DNA of 64,000 bases from Liolophura sinensis (GCF_032854445.1 NC_088302.1:32455979-32519978); one strand, 5' to 3'. Positions 21,351-35,478 are shown, counted from the first letter of the stretch. Notes: generated from the sequence alone by a model not told the origin. Made by a program: numbers and translations.

Positions 21351-22539
21351 AGTCATGTAGAAAAACACTAGATATATAGTGGTTTCTCACTGCATAGACA
21401 CCAGTCCTGAACACTATCCCCCTTCCTCTCCGCCGCTCACATCTAATCACGTGTATATACTTATACATATAAGACTAGATATGTTATATATTAAAAGGAA
21501 GCAAACACGTAACGAGTACATGTCTTATTCTCTTAATTTGATTTTCAAAGTTATGAAATTAAATCACGTCTCTTAAGTGTTCCGAATTAAGCATTGAATG
21601 GATTTATGCTGTTGCCATAAAGGTATTAACACTGCAGGTCATTTTTTGTCTGTGGAGAATGGAATGGTGAAAATCGCTGACTGTCTGCGGTGTTAGATGT
21701 GTTTGATTTAAGAAATTTAAATGTGCCTTCATCAAAACATCAATCAAGATGTACCTGCCATGAATATAATCCCCTTTCCATTGTAATAGCATTTAAAAAA
21801 TATCATGAATAGCGTAAAGAAATGTCACAGGCAACTTAAGCACCCCCTAGCACCATGGCCTAAGAGTTGGTGGTGGTGGTGGTGGGGGGGGGGGGGGGGC
21901 GTGTCATGCTTTTTGGGTTTAGTATATCGTTCCAGTGAGGCAATGCTATAAATATGTTGCACTAGGACAAGGCCGCTAACGAACACACCGTCGTGAAATT
22001 ATCAGCATACTGCTGAAACTGACACTATTCCACAAGCAAACAAACAACGACAACAACAGAAAAAACGAATTCAGTCGATATATTGTTTTTCAATACTGTC
22101 TTTAATAAGTGACTTTACTGGTACCAAATATCTTTCATTTTTACATACTATAGTCAGTATAATGCCGAGGTCTACCTAAAAGAAAGAAACAGGTTTCAGT
22201 GTCATTAAAAGCCAACGTTCAGGCGTATACATTCGCACAGATTACAATATACGCGATGCACGATATATGCTTCGAAAGCTGGTTGCTACAAATCATCGCA
22301 GCTTTGGTGTCAAGGTTATTTTGAAATTTTACATTAAAAGCTGGAGCAAAACGTATCGTACATTGACAGAAAAGTTTTCTAGTCTGTTCGATAAAATTGT
22401 CAGCGGATGTCAGTCAGCTTTCTAAGAACAACCACTTTCTGACCCGATTTCTCAAATTCTGTTTTCGGGGTTTTCATCCTACGGGTATTCCTAATGATGC
22501 AATCGGTTGGTGGAAGAGGTTGGGTATAGACAGAGCCCA
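21351..22539. other. Unassigned sequence with a GGT/poly-G run
   Basis: Non-coding. A (GGT)n run passing into about 18 G residues is at 21869-21899. Nothing else recognised. Confidence 0.45.
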
Positions 22540-23260
22540 AGATTCGCATTGTCCGTTGATTTGATCAGATCACGTCAGTCGAAATTGCCCGAGATATCCC
22601 CAACAAGGCGATATGGGAATATGAGCCATAACAGTGCCATATTCTTGCTCTAGCCGCCAGCATCGCGACCTTTCCCCTCGGCGGGATCTCATAGTACGCG
22701 AGGAGAGAGCGTGGACATTGTGAAGCGGCGGCGTTAACTCGTCAATACGATCATTTCATCACTTATCAAACACTGCCCTCACTGTACAGACGCGGCCAGC
22801 TTTGATTAATGATTTTCCAATCAGATTACGTGGATAAAATAAGATTACCGAGATGATATAGCGCCGAATTAGAGAACTGCAAATGGGGGTTATTTGATCG
22901 ACTTGGAAGAATTAGAGTGGCTGGAATGTAAAGGATAGCTGACGCGATAGTGTCGTCAATGATAAAAGCGCCTGGCTAACACAGTTTGATTCATAGCTGC
23001 AGACTACTTTTGGCACATCAACGTTTTGGAGGAGGAAGAGGGTCTTTCTCGATCATTACTAATCTGCTTACCGGCGGGGTTTTGTCAAACGCCTCAGCAA
23101 TTCATTACTGACTGTTAAGCCCCGCTAATCTAACTGACATCGTCAAGCGCGGATTAAAGCAGAGTATAACACGATTAGGATTGCATTAGATCCTCGGCCT
23201 CAGTGATCGCAGCGGCAATGGTGCCTGATTTACCGGAAGCACTTCAGGTCACGAGGCAAG
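22540..23260. promoter_or_regulatory. Candidate distal regulatory island (low-repeat, homeodomain-like sites)
   Basis: Contrasts with the surrounding AT-rich, repeat-laden DNA: balanced base composition and no copies of the local repeat families. TAATCT or its reverse occurs several times (agattacg, aagattaccg, actaatctgc, gctaatctaac) plus one gcggattaaag, the K50-homeodomain (Otx/Crx-type) core. Function is inference only; conservation in a related genome would be needed. Confidence 0.3.
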
Positions 23261-24063
23261 CTGAAATGGCCAACAATAAACGCGCAATCAAATTAAGCTG
23301 GATGTCTTCCATCTTAGACTCCAGAATACTTCTTGATTTGACAAATCGATCCATCCATAAGCAGTTACATTTACCGTTATATTAGCTGTTGGATAACTGA
23401 CCTCAACCCGGAAAACGTGCACTTAAAAAGCTGAAATTATAATCAAGACCGAAAGATGCCCGTCTTATGGAACAGTTTGATGACTAGTAATATTTGATAG
23501 GCCAACAGAAATATTTAAACTAATCTATTTAACTAATTCGCTTTTTACGCCATATATTGAAGACCACGGCCGTCAGGTTTAGTTTTGAGGGAAATCAGTG
23601 CCCCCGGGGTTCAAAACTGTTATTCGATAGGTACTTGCATGACCAACCTTCTGACTCTAAGTCTCGCCAAACTATATTGAGAGTTTGAGTTAAGCATGCG
23701 ATCGGTTGGGAAAAGAAGAACCAAAGTTTAAAACGAATGAACTAGCATCGACCCATAGGAACATAATGACATCGTTCAAATATAAAAGGTGAAGTCTTCT
23801 CGTGTCTCAAACAAGCAAATGTTGTTTTTTAATTTATTTAAAGTATTCAAGGGAACCTTATTCAAGAGAGATGTTTAAAACTGTGAGAAAGATTAAACAG
23901 ACGATATTAAAGGTTCAAATAAGTGAGATCAAGTACAAAGATGAGACTTAGAGTGTCTGGGGGAAACTTTGCAGTAATATCTATACCACCCCATGTAGTA
24001 AAAGAGTTGGACAGAACCAGGGACAAATTGACAGAGAAACCAAGAACGTTACAATTTTATGTT
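23261..24063. other. Unassigned non-coding sequence
   Basis: No repeat family or exon recognised. Confidence 0.35.
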
Positions 24064-24273
24064 TGGCCTCCGAGGCTAGCACGGCGCAATTACCCAGGAG
24101 CATCTCACCAATGCGGTCGGTTTGAGTTCAGACCCACCTCATATTGGCTTCCTCTCTTCCAGCAATTGGCTGATGGTCGGGGGTTTCCCTCCGGTTTCCT
24201 CCCACCATAATGCTGGCCGCCTTCGTATAAGTGAACTATGCTTGAGTACGGCGTAAGACACTAATCAAACAAA

Positions 24274-24336
<63 letters not shown>
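24064..24336 (+). repeat. SINE family A, diverged, with long (AAAT)n tail
   Basis: Degenerate head (tggcctccgaggctagcacg), B-box-like gagttcagacc, then ccataatgctggccgcc and a 3' end followed by about 17 AAAT units (24270-24336). Confidence 0.9.
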
Positions 24337-25029
24337 ACTTTTAATTGTTGCATTCAGAAAGGCTTCATCAGGTAATGGAATGGGCGGGTGTAAAAATTGT
24401 CAAGGGGTTAAATTTTCTTAAACATTATTAGTTAGAATATGAAACCATGACATCAAATTTGAAAGCGATGGATGCATGGATGCCTGAATTCAGGGAGTAG
24501 CCACAGCAATAAGTCGCTGGACAGCCAGTTTTCAGCACAGTGCCTGCCTGTGTCTGCAGTCGTCTATACCCATCCATGACGTCCTTCACCAAACTAGCTT
24601 GTGTGACGTGTTTCAGGACATGGCTCTTACTCGTTTACGCCATTTATGTGTATAGATATCTATGGGTAAACCACCAATGAAAAAGAGAGTAAAATAGAGG
24701 GGAGAGTGTGTTTGTTTTCAATTTTTGAGTTTTTTTATTTGTCACAGCAAATGGTCATGGATGAAACATGCGCCGCAACATGAGCCGTACATGACAAAAT
24801 ACCCCACTAGTCGTGTACATACCCTGAAATGCATGGTCAAAATCTTATAGCGAACAAGCACATGCAGTTCATGAAATGATTTATATAATTAAGTTATTAC
24901 TTAATTCCTCCTTCCTTATCCTAAATATCAAAATAAATCCATGATTTAATTAAACCATGAAGCGGATTGAGGACAGCGCGCGAGCTTAACCGTTATATTC
25001 CTTCTATACAAATATCCCGACGATGTCGA
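24337..25029. other. Unassigned non-coding sequence
   Basis: Nothing recognised; AT-rich toward its end. Confidence 0.35.
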
Positions 25030-25560
25030 TTGTGTTGAACTGATCGCTATATTCAATCCGACTCGCTCTCTATCGATTGTAATGACAGGTTTTAGGAACA
25101 GAAAACAGGATAATAGAGCTTGCGGAAACCACGCTAATTGGTCTATAAGCGATTGTCGTGGAAAGAAATCAGAGCCCGCTGAAGGAACTGTTAAATAGCA
25201 TGCTCCGGGCGCAAATTAGTTCTTTAAAATGGTAAAGGTGGAGGCTTTACAGTAATCCCTGACTGAAGGCCCTTAATGAAATGTTTGCATTGAAAATGAC
25301 TGGAGGGCTGCGTAACGGGGGTTGTGGTGATACGGTATACAGGGTGTTTCTGGCCGAAAAGGGGATCCCCACGACGGGCCGCGAAACACACGAGTGAAGA
25401 ATGAAAACCCGGGTTAGAGGGGATATTTCACGGCGCAATTCACACGGGCCTTCTCTAACTGATCAGTCGTAATGATGACTTTGATACATCGGGTTAAGCC
25501 CGGCAAACTCCGCCTCGCCTTACCTAGTCGATAATCACCTCTGAAAGAAATTCCAGCAAA
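25030..25560. promoter_or_regulatory. Candidate distal regulatory island
   Basis: Another repeat-free, higher-GC stretch with motif-like elements (ctaattgg, gcgcaaattag, gtaatgatgac). Contains a short imperfect inverted ggggatccc element. No coding frame makes sense. The regulatory reading is inference from composition alone. Confidence 0.27.
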
Positions 25561-27089
25561 TCAGGGACTAAAGATGCTTAGCTGTTCTGTTTCTCCGAGA
25601 TTTGATTAATTTGTAGAAAGAGAGAGGACTTCGCGTCTCTTATTTCTTAATACCAATCAATTTCTTTTAAATTGAGAAAAACGAGCCCGGTCGATGGATG
25701 CTTGCGGGGGAAAAGTGCGGTCCTTAAGCCATGTATATACGACATCTAGGGTAATTGATAGACCAGAAACTTTCTTCCCTATTTCTTCCTGGCCTCCAAT
25801 CGTGAGACATCAATACACCTCACATATCAACCTGATGTATGGCGGAACACGAGGACTGGGAAGCCGCGTTGGGACGTGAACATACTGACCAATCGGGGAT
25901 TTCGTTGACTAGAAATCTAGAACACTTTTTTTTTTTATTGATGACTGATTTTTACATCTCCTCCAGACTAAATGAATTGAAAAATAAAGCGGATACATAA
26001 ATCAACAGACTATAAATGTTTCTGTGACGTTTTCTATCAAATGAGCTTATTTCCGGACTTGATGCTGTTTAAACTGTAAAGTGAATTCCCCACAGGTGTG
26101 CTTGTAATGATGATTCCGTGTTGAATTTAACACCTGTTGTTGTAGTATATTTCAACATACATTATATATCAATTCCCGCTTAAGTGTTGAATACTCAAAA
26201 TCGATGCGTATTTTTATATGTTAATATCGACATCTCATTAAGCCGTCTTCCTCTGAGATTTCATACCCCGCGATCTTTATCTACGAGATATAGACAAAAT
26301 ATAATATTTGATTTAGTCGATAGAATTTATAGGGTTGCGTGACATATAAGCTAAAACTGTCATGCCAGCAAGAAAAATAACATTTTGAAACAACACATTT
26401 CAAAATTGAAACGATATCAGTTCCGGCTAAGATCAATACAGGGACGAATCCCTGCAGGTGGCGTCTATGAGATCCTGGCTCTGTAATTAAAAGTTGGCAG
26501 TAGCGAGCAATCCTAGCGGCCAGGGTCGGCACGAGCACCTGCCCCTCTGCGCGCAGGTCAGGCGTGGCAGCGCCAGACCATCGTGCATCACACCGAGGCA
26601 CAGGAAAGGAGATCTGACCGAATTGTTTGATAGTGTGCACAAATTGACCCTGTTGAGGAAAGATGATAGACATGTAGCATGCGATCAGGCGTTTGAAAGC
26701 ACCCACTAACAAACTGTGTGAGGTTGGGGGTGAGGCGGGGGGAGGGTAGGGAGAGAGGGGTGTAAATCAATGGCTATAGACAGGTGGGACTGATGATGTC
26801 CACGTTATATCATTCCCAAGTGGAGCATCAAGCGATTTATAGATCAGGTTGAAAAAAAAAAGAATTTCAAAATACTATAATGCTGATTTTTGTCACGTTA
26901 CATATAGGCTATTTGTTTGTGATTAAAGCTTATGTTTTTTTTAACACAGTGTTCTCTCACAAACATCTCTTCTTTTTCAGTTACACTGACACAGCAGTTT
27001 CTACCGCACTAACATACATCGATATTTACATAAAGTCACATAAATACCTTCAACAGCCAATGATTAAAAAGTTGAACAAATGTCTCTGT
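25561..27089. other. Unassigned sequence
   Basis: Includes the longest unassigned frame outside genes (143 codons, - strand, 26281-26712), with no domain, signal or compositional support. The GC-richer core 26440-26710 has cagggacgaatccctgcagg, an imperfect palindrome. A purine-rich G run is at 26724-26762. Confidence 0.35.
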
Positions 27090-27245
27090 TATTTATTGGA
27101 TTAGTGTTTTACGTAGTATTGAAGAATATTTCACTTATACGACGGCGATATGGCAGGAGAAAGCGGGCAGAGCAACGGGAAAACTCACGGCCAGCCGCAC
27201 TTAAAGCGATCCCATTGGCGAGAGGCTCCTGCGTCATTGCGCACG
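27090..27245 (-). repeat. SINE family A, internally deleted
   Basis: The + strand shows ttagtgttttacgtagtatt, aagaatatttcacttatacg and acggcg, then jumps to the cccattggcgagaggctcct end. Central body missing. Confidence 0.8.
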
Positions 27246-30200
27246 TCTTCTTTAAGGTAGAAGTAATATTTGAACCTTTTTACTTCCTATTCGCTGTGTT
27301 AATGAAATGTTTTTGGAGGAATTTCACTGTGCACATTTTTGTTCCAGTTAATCGCTGTTTATTTTTTTTCAATTTGAAACTTCGCCTTTAATTGTGTTCC
27401 TTTAAAATATATGATCGGCTAATTTGCTGAATGCAAAGACAAAGGGATAAAAAGAATAACATTTTATATTAATCTACATGTTTGATAACATGCGCTTTCT
27501 TATTCAGTGTCAATTGAATGTTATCTTTTCAGAGATATTTAATGTGATTATAAAAGTTCATAAAGCTATATAATATAGTACCCTTCGTCAGTCACAAATG
27601 GCATATGAGCGTCAAGTTCAACATTTTTATACAACTTGCACACCATGAAGGACCGTTCTCACGCTGCTCTGATATTGTTGCCCGATAAGCAGTAAATCTA
27701 TCTGTCTTTCATTATATTTCTTATATGTTACTTAAAAACAGGTTTGAAAAAATATATCCAGATTAAGGTAAACATGAGAGGAAGAACCATAACTTTGCAC
27801 AAGCTTGTCACAAACTTGTCACAAGTCTTTTTTAAATAACATTTGGCCTAACATTGACACTCACTAAATAGTATACAGTGTATTATAATACAGGTCCCTC
27901 GCCTTGCATGCTAATTCTGATAATCAGTGTTGTCGCCATGGCCTGTAGGCCCATGGCCATTAACGTTATGACATCGAATCCAACTGTCGCTGTTTCAGTT
28001 GCAGGCTGCTTTATATCTGTGTGTCATAGAAGCTATTTGTATGATACCGTCTATCATATCTGAAGGTCTAGGGCAATAATCGCAAAACCAATTTCCAACA
28101 TAACCTTTCAGCACAAACCACCAAGGAAGTAAAGTTTTAAAATGATGCTGGAAAGATGACAGCAAGATTCTTGGGGGCGTAAATTTAAGTAGGATCCTAA
28201 ACGTCTACCATACCTGTATGTACGTTGTCGCACACCACAATATGTAACACAGCGTGCAATTGTGTATATATCCAAGTTGGAGATTTTTTTTCCCAACCCT
28301 ATAAATACACAGGCCCTCATCCCAGACGAAGCCGGATTTCACACAACTATGAGGCAGACCGCTATGCTTAGACTAAGGGCACTCCGTCCATATTTATTCA
28401 CATGAAAAGTCTAACAAAATTACAGCGAAGTGGTAAATCATTGACACACTAGTTTTTTGTAGTCATAACTTGTGACGTTGATTGGAATCCTCACACTACA
28501 CACAGAATCTACAAGTTATGCAATACGGGATGGCAAAACTGAAACTATCCATCTTGTTGTATAAATGCGCAAGCGTGACAGGAGACAGTCGGTAGCTTTG
28601 TGCAGATTAAAGCTTATGTAAGGTATGTCATCTGAACAGTTGCTTGGTAGTTTCCTTCAAATACAGTGCAGACTGATGTGTCCTTTATCATGTACGGATT
28701 ATTAGTAATAAGAAAATGTATTATTACAAAATTCCCCACTAATACGATCATTTCAATGAACTTTTGCAAAAGTTAAGACCACACTTCGCCATAAGGCTTG
28801 ATTAGTGAGGTATAAATAAATTGCGATTAACATCGCTACAATTTTCGTATCTGATTCTACTTAAGCCCGCGTGCTTGGGGGTGGTGGGGGATGGTGGTGG
28901 GGGCGTGTAATTTGCTACTATTTAAGCATTTACACGGACAGCTAAAATAAAACCCTAACTGAGGTAAAATGACAAAAGGTTGTATTTCGCAGATTAAAGG
29001 TGTGACTATTTTCCAATTAACACACTGTTCTGGTTTTACTCTCCATGCTGTAAGCCTTCTATTTTACTGACTCAGCTTCTTGAATAGGTCTTTTGATCCC
29101 GATTACCATGTGTCGTTTTGATGCGCTTTCTCCTAAACATTCGTCCGCGCTGTATACATTAGTCAGGTATCACTTTGGAAGCACAATATCGTATGGCTAT
29201 CGTATAACAGGAACAAGGTCTAACAACCCGGTGCCTGTGAGTAACTCACACTTATTATGTGTTAATGTAACAATTAACTGAAAGGTGGGGAAGACGGCGA
29301 ATTGCTGAGCAGTCATGCAGTGACAGACGGAAATCCGAGACGCAGTTGTCAATTGTTTCGGATGTCCTCGATGACATATGTGTTTATATTGAAGACGAGC
29401 ATGTTCATCACTGATAGTTACTGTCCTCTGAGTGTGTTGGCGATAAATCACGGTTTTATGGGACTGTCGATTGAGAAAATGGTGGAAAGAAGCTTCCCTC
29501 TAAGTGGTAATGGGTTTTGATGCTCCCCACCGGGCGAGCTTCCTTGGTCACTACGACGAGGTAATCCTCATTATAGGTGTGGTAGAAAATCATCAAAATG
29601 ATCAATTGCTTTATTTCCTGGCAACTGTTCTCTCAATTTGCCACTTCAAAAGATGTGGTCTGTAAAATATGACCGTTTTTAAAGCACTGGCATACAGTGG
29701 CAGGCTTGTGCAAAGGTAGGGTTAATAGAATTGAGTGCGAAACGCCTTATAGGCTCGTAGTTACATCCCTAAATGATCCTCTTTAACACACGGCATCGCT
29801 TTACAGACCGCTTTATTTAACCTATGTTTAATTCGTTCTCCCGGTGGCGTATTTCTACTAAAACAACAACTTACCTGTCCAAACGCCAGTCCGGATTTAC
29901 CACAAAAAAAACACATTAGTAACATAAAAATGACCCATTTATCAATTCATTTACAGAAACGTCAAAATTACTTCAAAGGCGCTTAAACAACTTTGTCTTA
30001 AAAAGTAGAAAAAAGATACATTAGGTCACACATTCATTGTCATATAGAGAATCAGGACAAACAAAATGTATGATATAGTTGCAAAGGATATAACCAGTTC
30101 GAAATTGATTAATAACTGAGGAGACTTTCTTTAACAAATACATATATAGCTTTTAATGTTTATAGAGAAGAAGTTAAGATGTTTGCTGTAAATGAGGACG

Positions 30201-30913
30201 ATGCAAACTTAAGAGGTGCAAAAAAGGCCAAAAACTGTAAGAAGGTGATTGTGTATTTGCTTTTCTAAAAGTTTCATCTGATGGAAAATAAAGGAATGGT
30301 ACATTAACGAAAACTAAACGAATACGTTTTAAATTTCACGCAGACATATACTTGTTAATTTAAAGTATGTTGTCAGGCCTTCTTCTATATCGAATTTCTC
30401 AAGAACTGCATGAGAAACCAATTGCAAGAGCAACATACGAATGTACGAGTAACAGAAAAAGCTGTCTATTATTGTTCAATAATTTCGGTAGGACAAAACT
30501 TATACACTCAGAGCTAGAAGCAGAATTAGCTATAGAGTTAAAGTATAGTGTATGCCTCGTACATTTTAATTTGTTAACATGCCGCATTCAGGCACTCAGC
30601 TTGATGCTAAAACCATGGAGCATGATTTTGTGGTAACAGAAATAAGTAAATCGCTGAAGGTAATTCTAAGAGAGTTCTTTGCACTCATATCTTATAAGCT
30701 TTTCTTAAAGTTAATATAAATGCAATGATGTTTTGCATTGAGACTAGTCAAAATGCTCTTTGAACGCCCCTTTGTTTACGAGTGGCGTACGAATGTCGCA
30801 CACGACAATTAATTACTCAAATAGTACTCTCTAATTTTAGTAAGGCCTTGATCGTATCAATGCAGCAACTTGTTCAAATCCACTAGGGCTTCTTTACGTC
30901 TTTGCGACATGCA
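27246..30913. other. Gene-free interval
   Basis: AT-rich, no exons recognised. Contains the second family F copy (28066-28138, caataatcgcaaaaccaatt then agcacaaaccacca) and a GGT/G-rich run at 28876-28914. Frames at 29093-29520 overlap on both strands and have no family features. Confidence 0.4.
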
Positions 30914-30949
<36 letters not shown>

Positions 30950-30950
30950 A
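30914..30950. repeat. (CT)n microsatellite
   Basis: About 18 CT dinucleotides with one interruption (ctctttctct). Confidence 0.95.
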
Positions 30951-33900
30951 TTTGCGAGATGTCGATGAATTTGCGCTTGTTCTCAATTGTACATGGCGAA
31001 ATGCAGTGATTTCTAAAATATGACACCTAGTATCAATCAAATCAGTGATATTCTTTCACATAATGGCTTTGTTTTCACAAGTGACGAGATTAAAAAAAAA
31101 GTAGCTGACAACTTGCACCCTACACTTTAATTGCTTTGCTGACCTCTTTGTATGTAAACTAGGTTTACAAGTTCTGTGGTAGTTCAGTGTTTTGCAGCGC
31201 TTCCTTTTTCAAGCGTTCGGCGATCGATCTATTTTGGGGATTCACTTGTAGCTCGGTAAAAATCTTATTTCTGGTCGTGAAGCGCCAAGAGAGAATAATT
31301 ATCCGGTGGTCAACATGTTGAATGAAGCCCTCAGATGGCTGTTGTGCGTTTGACAGCCTGCTTCTCTTTTTATGTCCCACACAGGAGCGCTGTGATTTTT
31401 CACGAAACGGCACTGTGTGGCGCCTTCCCAATCGACCAAGAATTAATCGTTTTTATATGTAGCCGATTGATAACTCCAACCTGATGAAATGGTGGCTAAA
31501 TTGTGACAGCGGGATTAAGGATGGTTTCAAAGGCGAAGGGCGCGGGGAAAATATGACAACAGAAGGTTCTGGCAGCGGCTTTAATACCATCCCATAAAAA
31601 TCATTTATTGCCGAAGTTTCAATCAGCTCCGGATCAAACGGCTAATGAACTTCTCCTTGGTGGAGAAAGTCCAATGTTTCTGGCAGGATCAGCCCTCCGA
31701 TTCCCCACTCTCACCAATAGTGAGGACGATAAGAAGGATGTGTTTTTGATACATGGGACCCTGGGTCCATACCGCAGCCGTCAGCCCATCACGTCTTGTC
31801 TCCATTACAAGAGGATCTCTGGTAATTTCAAAGTCATTGTGGATTTCTTGTTTCTCGCAAAGGAGAGACGGCGTCGAGTAAGTAATAACCTGGAACAGTC
31901 TGACCAGAAAGTTAAATGAAATCTTGGACCTACCAGCATTCCCCTCAAAGTATACAACACAATACGGTTTATACATGTATGTATTCTAGTCAATATTGCA
32001 TGCCTACATCATAAAATACCTGACAGACTGACCCTCCTGCTCCGATCGCTTACTTGGTCCTGTCACGAAAATTTGCATTAATTTTTATACATACTTTAAA
32101 TTCATTGCTTTATTCATGAAGTGATCGATTGCTTTAAAGGTTCAAATTTTTTCCATCGGCGAAAAGGATCTGATACTCTTATAACTTTTGAAAGTTTTCG
32201 ACTTTTTTCTCAGGTTAAATAAACCGTTCATTAAACCATCATGCAAATTTATGCTGCTTTCTCTTAGTATAACTAAGGATTTCTATCTATAGCCTAAACT
32301 GACTAAGATCCTTGACAATTTACAGACGTAATAAAGACAGACATTGCATGTACAGACACATTCCCCACTTGCGCAGATATGTTGACGCACATCCAACAGG
32401 AAAAAGTTTAATTTCCGCGAGTTTAATTGTTTACTTTTTCTGGGCAAATAACTGAGAGCAATCTTGTTCTTTGAAAGACTTAAGTAGCTAAAAAGCACGT
32501 CTCATAAATCCATCGAATGCTCTCTTTTTGGTGATGAGCAAAGGGCAAAGGGCGTTTCAATTTTGGATTCTCTGCCAATACACGAGACACACTACAAGCA
32601 TTGGCGTGCTCACAAAACACACGGACTGTGAGTCTTGCGTGTTTCATTTTAAGTGGGATGATCGTCTTAAAACCACATACTCTGGGACAATAAAACAGGA
32701 AAGGCCGTGATTGCCAGCCCCGGTGTGGTGGAGCTGATCCGCGGCCTGATAAGCGGTATTGACGTGTAGTTACAAGTTAACAATTAAGCCATTGCGTGCT
32801 AGAGACTTCTGTTAAGAGGACAGCAATCGAGAGCTCATTCTGCATAATTCATATAAATGTGCCCTTCAAGGAGCTTCGAGTTCTGATGAGTTGGCGAAAT
32901 GTTCCTTTGCCTGGGATTCTGGATGATTTGCTGTGTAGCCGTTTGCCTGGGTACAGAGCGATTAAGTGGGAAGATAATCCCCTCCGTCTGCCAGAAGAGA
33001 TTGCCTGATTACAACTGTTTATTTCGTACCATTTAAAATGTAATTGATTCCCCAAATCTGGCTCTCGCTGACCGATCGTATGCGCCGCTCTTTAACTTGA
33101 AAGAGGCATGTACACAATAAACTACGCCATTTCTGTTCTTATTTCTGCAATTTAATGACATGGCTTTTTGAAACAGAAAATGAAAGTGAATACAAAAGTT
33201 GGCTTTACCTGTAAATGATTGTGAACATTATTAAGGTAACAACACAAACATCTTTGTATGTTCAGAAAAGGCAATCATGGGATTAGACTTGAATTTAGAG
33301 CTTACAAAAATTATTGCCATGTCTTCATTTCAACGTTTTCGGTTAAAATATTTTGGAAAATATATGATACGGCCAAGTAAGAGGCTTTTAAATCATAATA
33401 ACTGGGATACAAATATGGGCTGTACATGGTGCCGGGTGTCCTCTTGTGACACCTGCTTTCAGTAGTAAAACTGATGCAGCTGCTCCATATATAGATTATG
33501 TTGATTTGTTTACAGGGTAGGTCACATTACCTAGATGTTTTCATGAAACCATTTAACAATCTGAACTGTTTTTGTCTGGTCAGCTAAGATCAGTTCTGAT
33601 ACTACGAATGTAACAACAACAAGATATCTTTAGAGAACACGATATCAGTATGTATGAGGCTAGTGTATGTGATCACTGACTGACAAGGTCCTTTGAGGTG
33701 CAGGCTACACCGCTTAAATACTATGCCCCATGTACTGTGTGCATGTTAATAGGTTCAACGAAATTGATTAACTAAGTTTAAATTTATTGTGTTGTCTTTG
33801 GCAATTGTTTTGTCGAGATGAATTAGAAAATCGAATACATAAAATTCATTGTTTAGCTTTTGCTAATTATTGAGTGAATTGATTAAGTACCAGTTAAATC

Positions 33901-34140
33901 GATCTCTTGTCTCTTTAAGCCATCTCCCTTGATTGCGCCATTCCCAACTTTGCTCGCAGGGGACATAACTCTTGAAATTATTCTGTTAGAAAACACATTA
34001 TAGCTGTATATCTTCTCGGTACAATCAAAGCGGTCGTTGTAAAAACCCCGTAGCTACTATATTAAAACTTCCTATAACATTTTTTGTTATAGGAGGGAAA
34101 GGAAACTCTGCCCGAGTTGTTGAAAATCCAGGAGAAAAAA
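30951..34140. other. Gene-free interval with mixed-composition segments
   Basis: No exon recognised. The pieces 31165-31480 and 32500-33080 are repeat-free and less AT-rich than their surroundings. Frames near 31608-31976 lie on both strands of the same DNA and show no domain. Confidence 0.35.
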
Positions 34141-35060
34141 AGCAGGAGACATTTTGGGGGAAACACGAAGAAAGTAAGCTGGCTAGGGCGTTCAGTCGGA
34201 ATACGGGATTCTGGTCAGACCGTTTCCGAGACGTTCTAATTACAAAGGGATAAAGCTAACTGTAATCAATGAGTTCAACTGCACCTCTAGTCACATACCT
34301 TCCTCCAACTTATAACCTCCCGATAAAAACAGGGCTTTTTTATAGGTGGGCCCCAGACACGGGGAATAATCCGTGTGATCCCCATCCCCTCTCTCCCTGT
34401 TTTTCGGGAGTGATCGGTGGCGTCCTTCTCTCATCAATCAAGTCACGATGATACTCTCTCTGACAAGGTATTTTATGTCTCGCTTCATGATTTGATTACA
34501 TAGTAGCCTTCGACCGCTTAATGGTGGCACCTTACGCGACAGCCAAGGAATAAAATTAGCGGGTAGCTTGAATTCGGGGAGGGTTTCGATTGAAGTCATG
34601 CGAAGCCGAACATGTAACCCAATTTGTAAAGCCAAGCCCATCAAGACGAAATACCATTGATAACCGCATGGAGGGCAGGCGTGACCTATTGTGACATGAT
34701 CGTATCAAATTGGGTGGTCAGAAAAAAACAGTAGCCCGAAAGTTGAAACACAAATTGAATCGGCCGGGTGAAATTATGCCGTCAGCCAGTAATCCTTTCG
34801 TCGAGGAATTGGTGTCTGTGTCCTACCGCCTTCCAACAAGACACTAGACATTGCGACATTGCGTTTAATTTTGCCCCGTTCAGATTTTTCTTTGGTTGGG
34901 GACATGATTGGAATCCAGAAAGGCGCGTTTCCTGAACTGAGGCACAGGAATCAGCATTGGGTCCGCTTGCTTTTCTCTCGTCGCTTCGAACTCGGGAACG
35001 CCCAACTGTCACACGGTAGATGATCTGTGGTGTTGTCAGTTCACATGGCTTCATTTTCTT
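34141..35060. promoter_or_regulatory. Candidate regulatory island downstream of the rolling stone-like gene
   Basis: Nearly 900 bp free of local repeats, with balanced composition. It has homeodomain-type words (ttctaattacaa, gtaatcaatgag, catcaatcaagtc, gatttgattaca) and TTTTATG/TTTTTATAGG words. Inference only. Confidence 0.27.
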
Positions 35061-35422
35061 GGTACTGTAGTTTAATATCATTATATCGACATTGTTTTAC
35101 AAAACTGGTGATGTCTGTTATATGTATACGAATGTCCTTTTCGTATCCAATACAGCATAGATCCAGTGCTCTTACTGCTTCTGAGGCATAGATGCTAATA
35201 AGCGGTCGGTGACGCTTGTGTACGGTCAGTACATAGCGTTAAGCAGCAATGAAATAAATAAATGTAAGAAATTTATATCCCCTAGGAATATGGAATTAGA
35301 CTATTTCATTCTGTAAGTTCGCTAATTTAAATTCTTCAAATCATAATCAGTGATATTTGCTTACCAGCTAAGACAGTCGACATTATCCAGGAAAAAAAGC
35401 ATTGGCAATGTGAGAAACATGC

Positions 35423-35428
35423 TTTATT
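35423..35428 (-). terminator. Poly(A) signal of the rolling stone-like gene
   Basis: AATAAA on the - strand (tttatt on +), 51 bp beyond the stop codon at 35479-35481. It implies a very short 3' untranslated region. Confidence 0.7.
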
Positions 35429-35478
35429 AATGATAACAACATGAAGAAATGTCCACAGGCGAACACCATATTCATAAT

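Noticed and set aside
26281-26712. 143-codon frame on the - strand
   Set aside because: No domain, no splice context, uneven composition and an overlapping frame on the other strand; likely chance in a GC-richer stretch.
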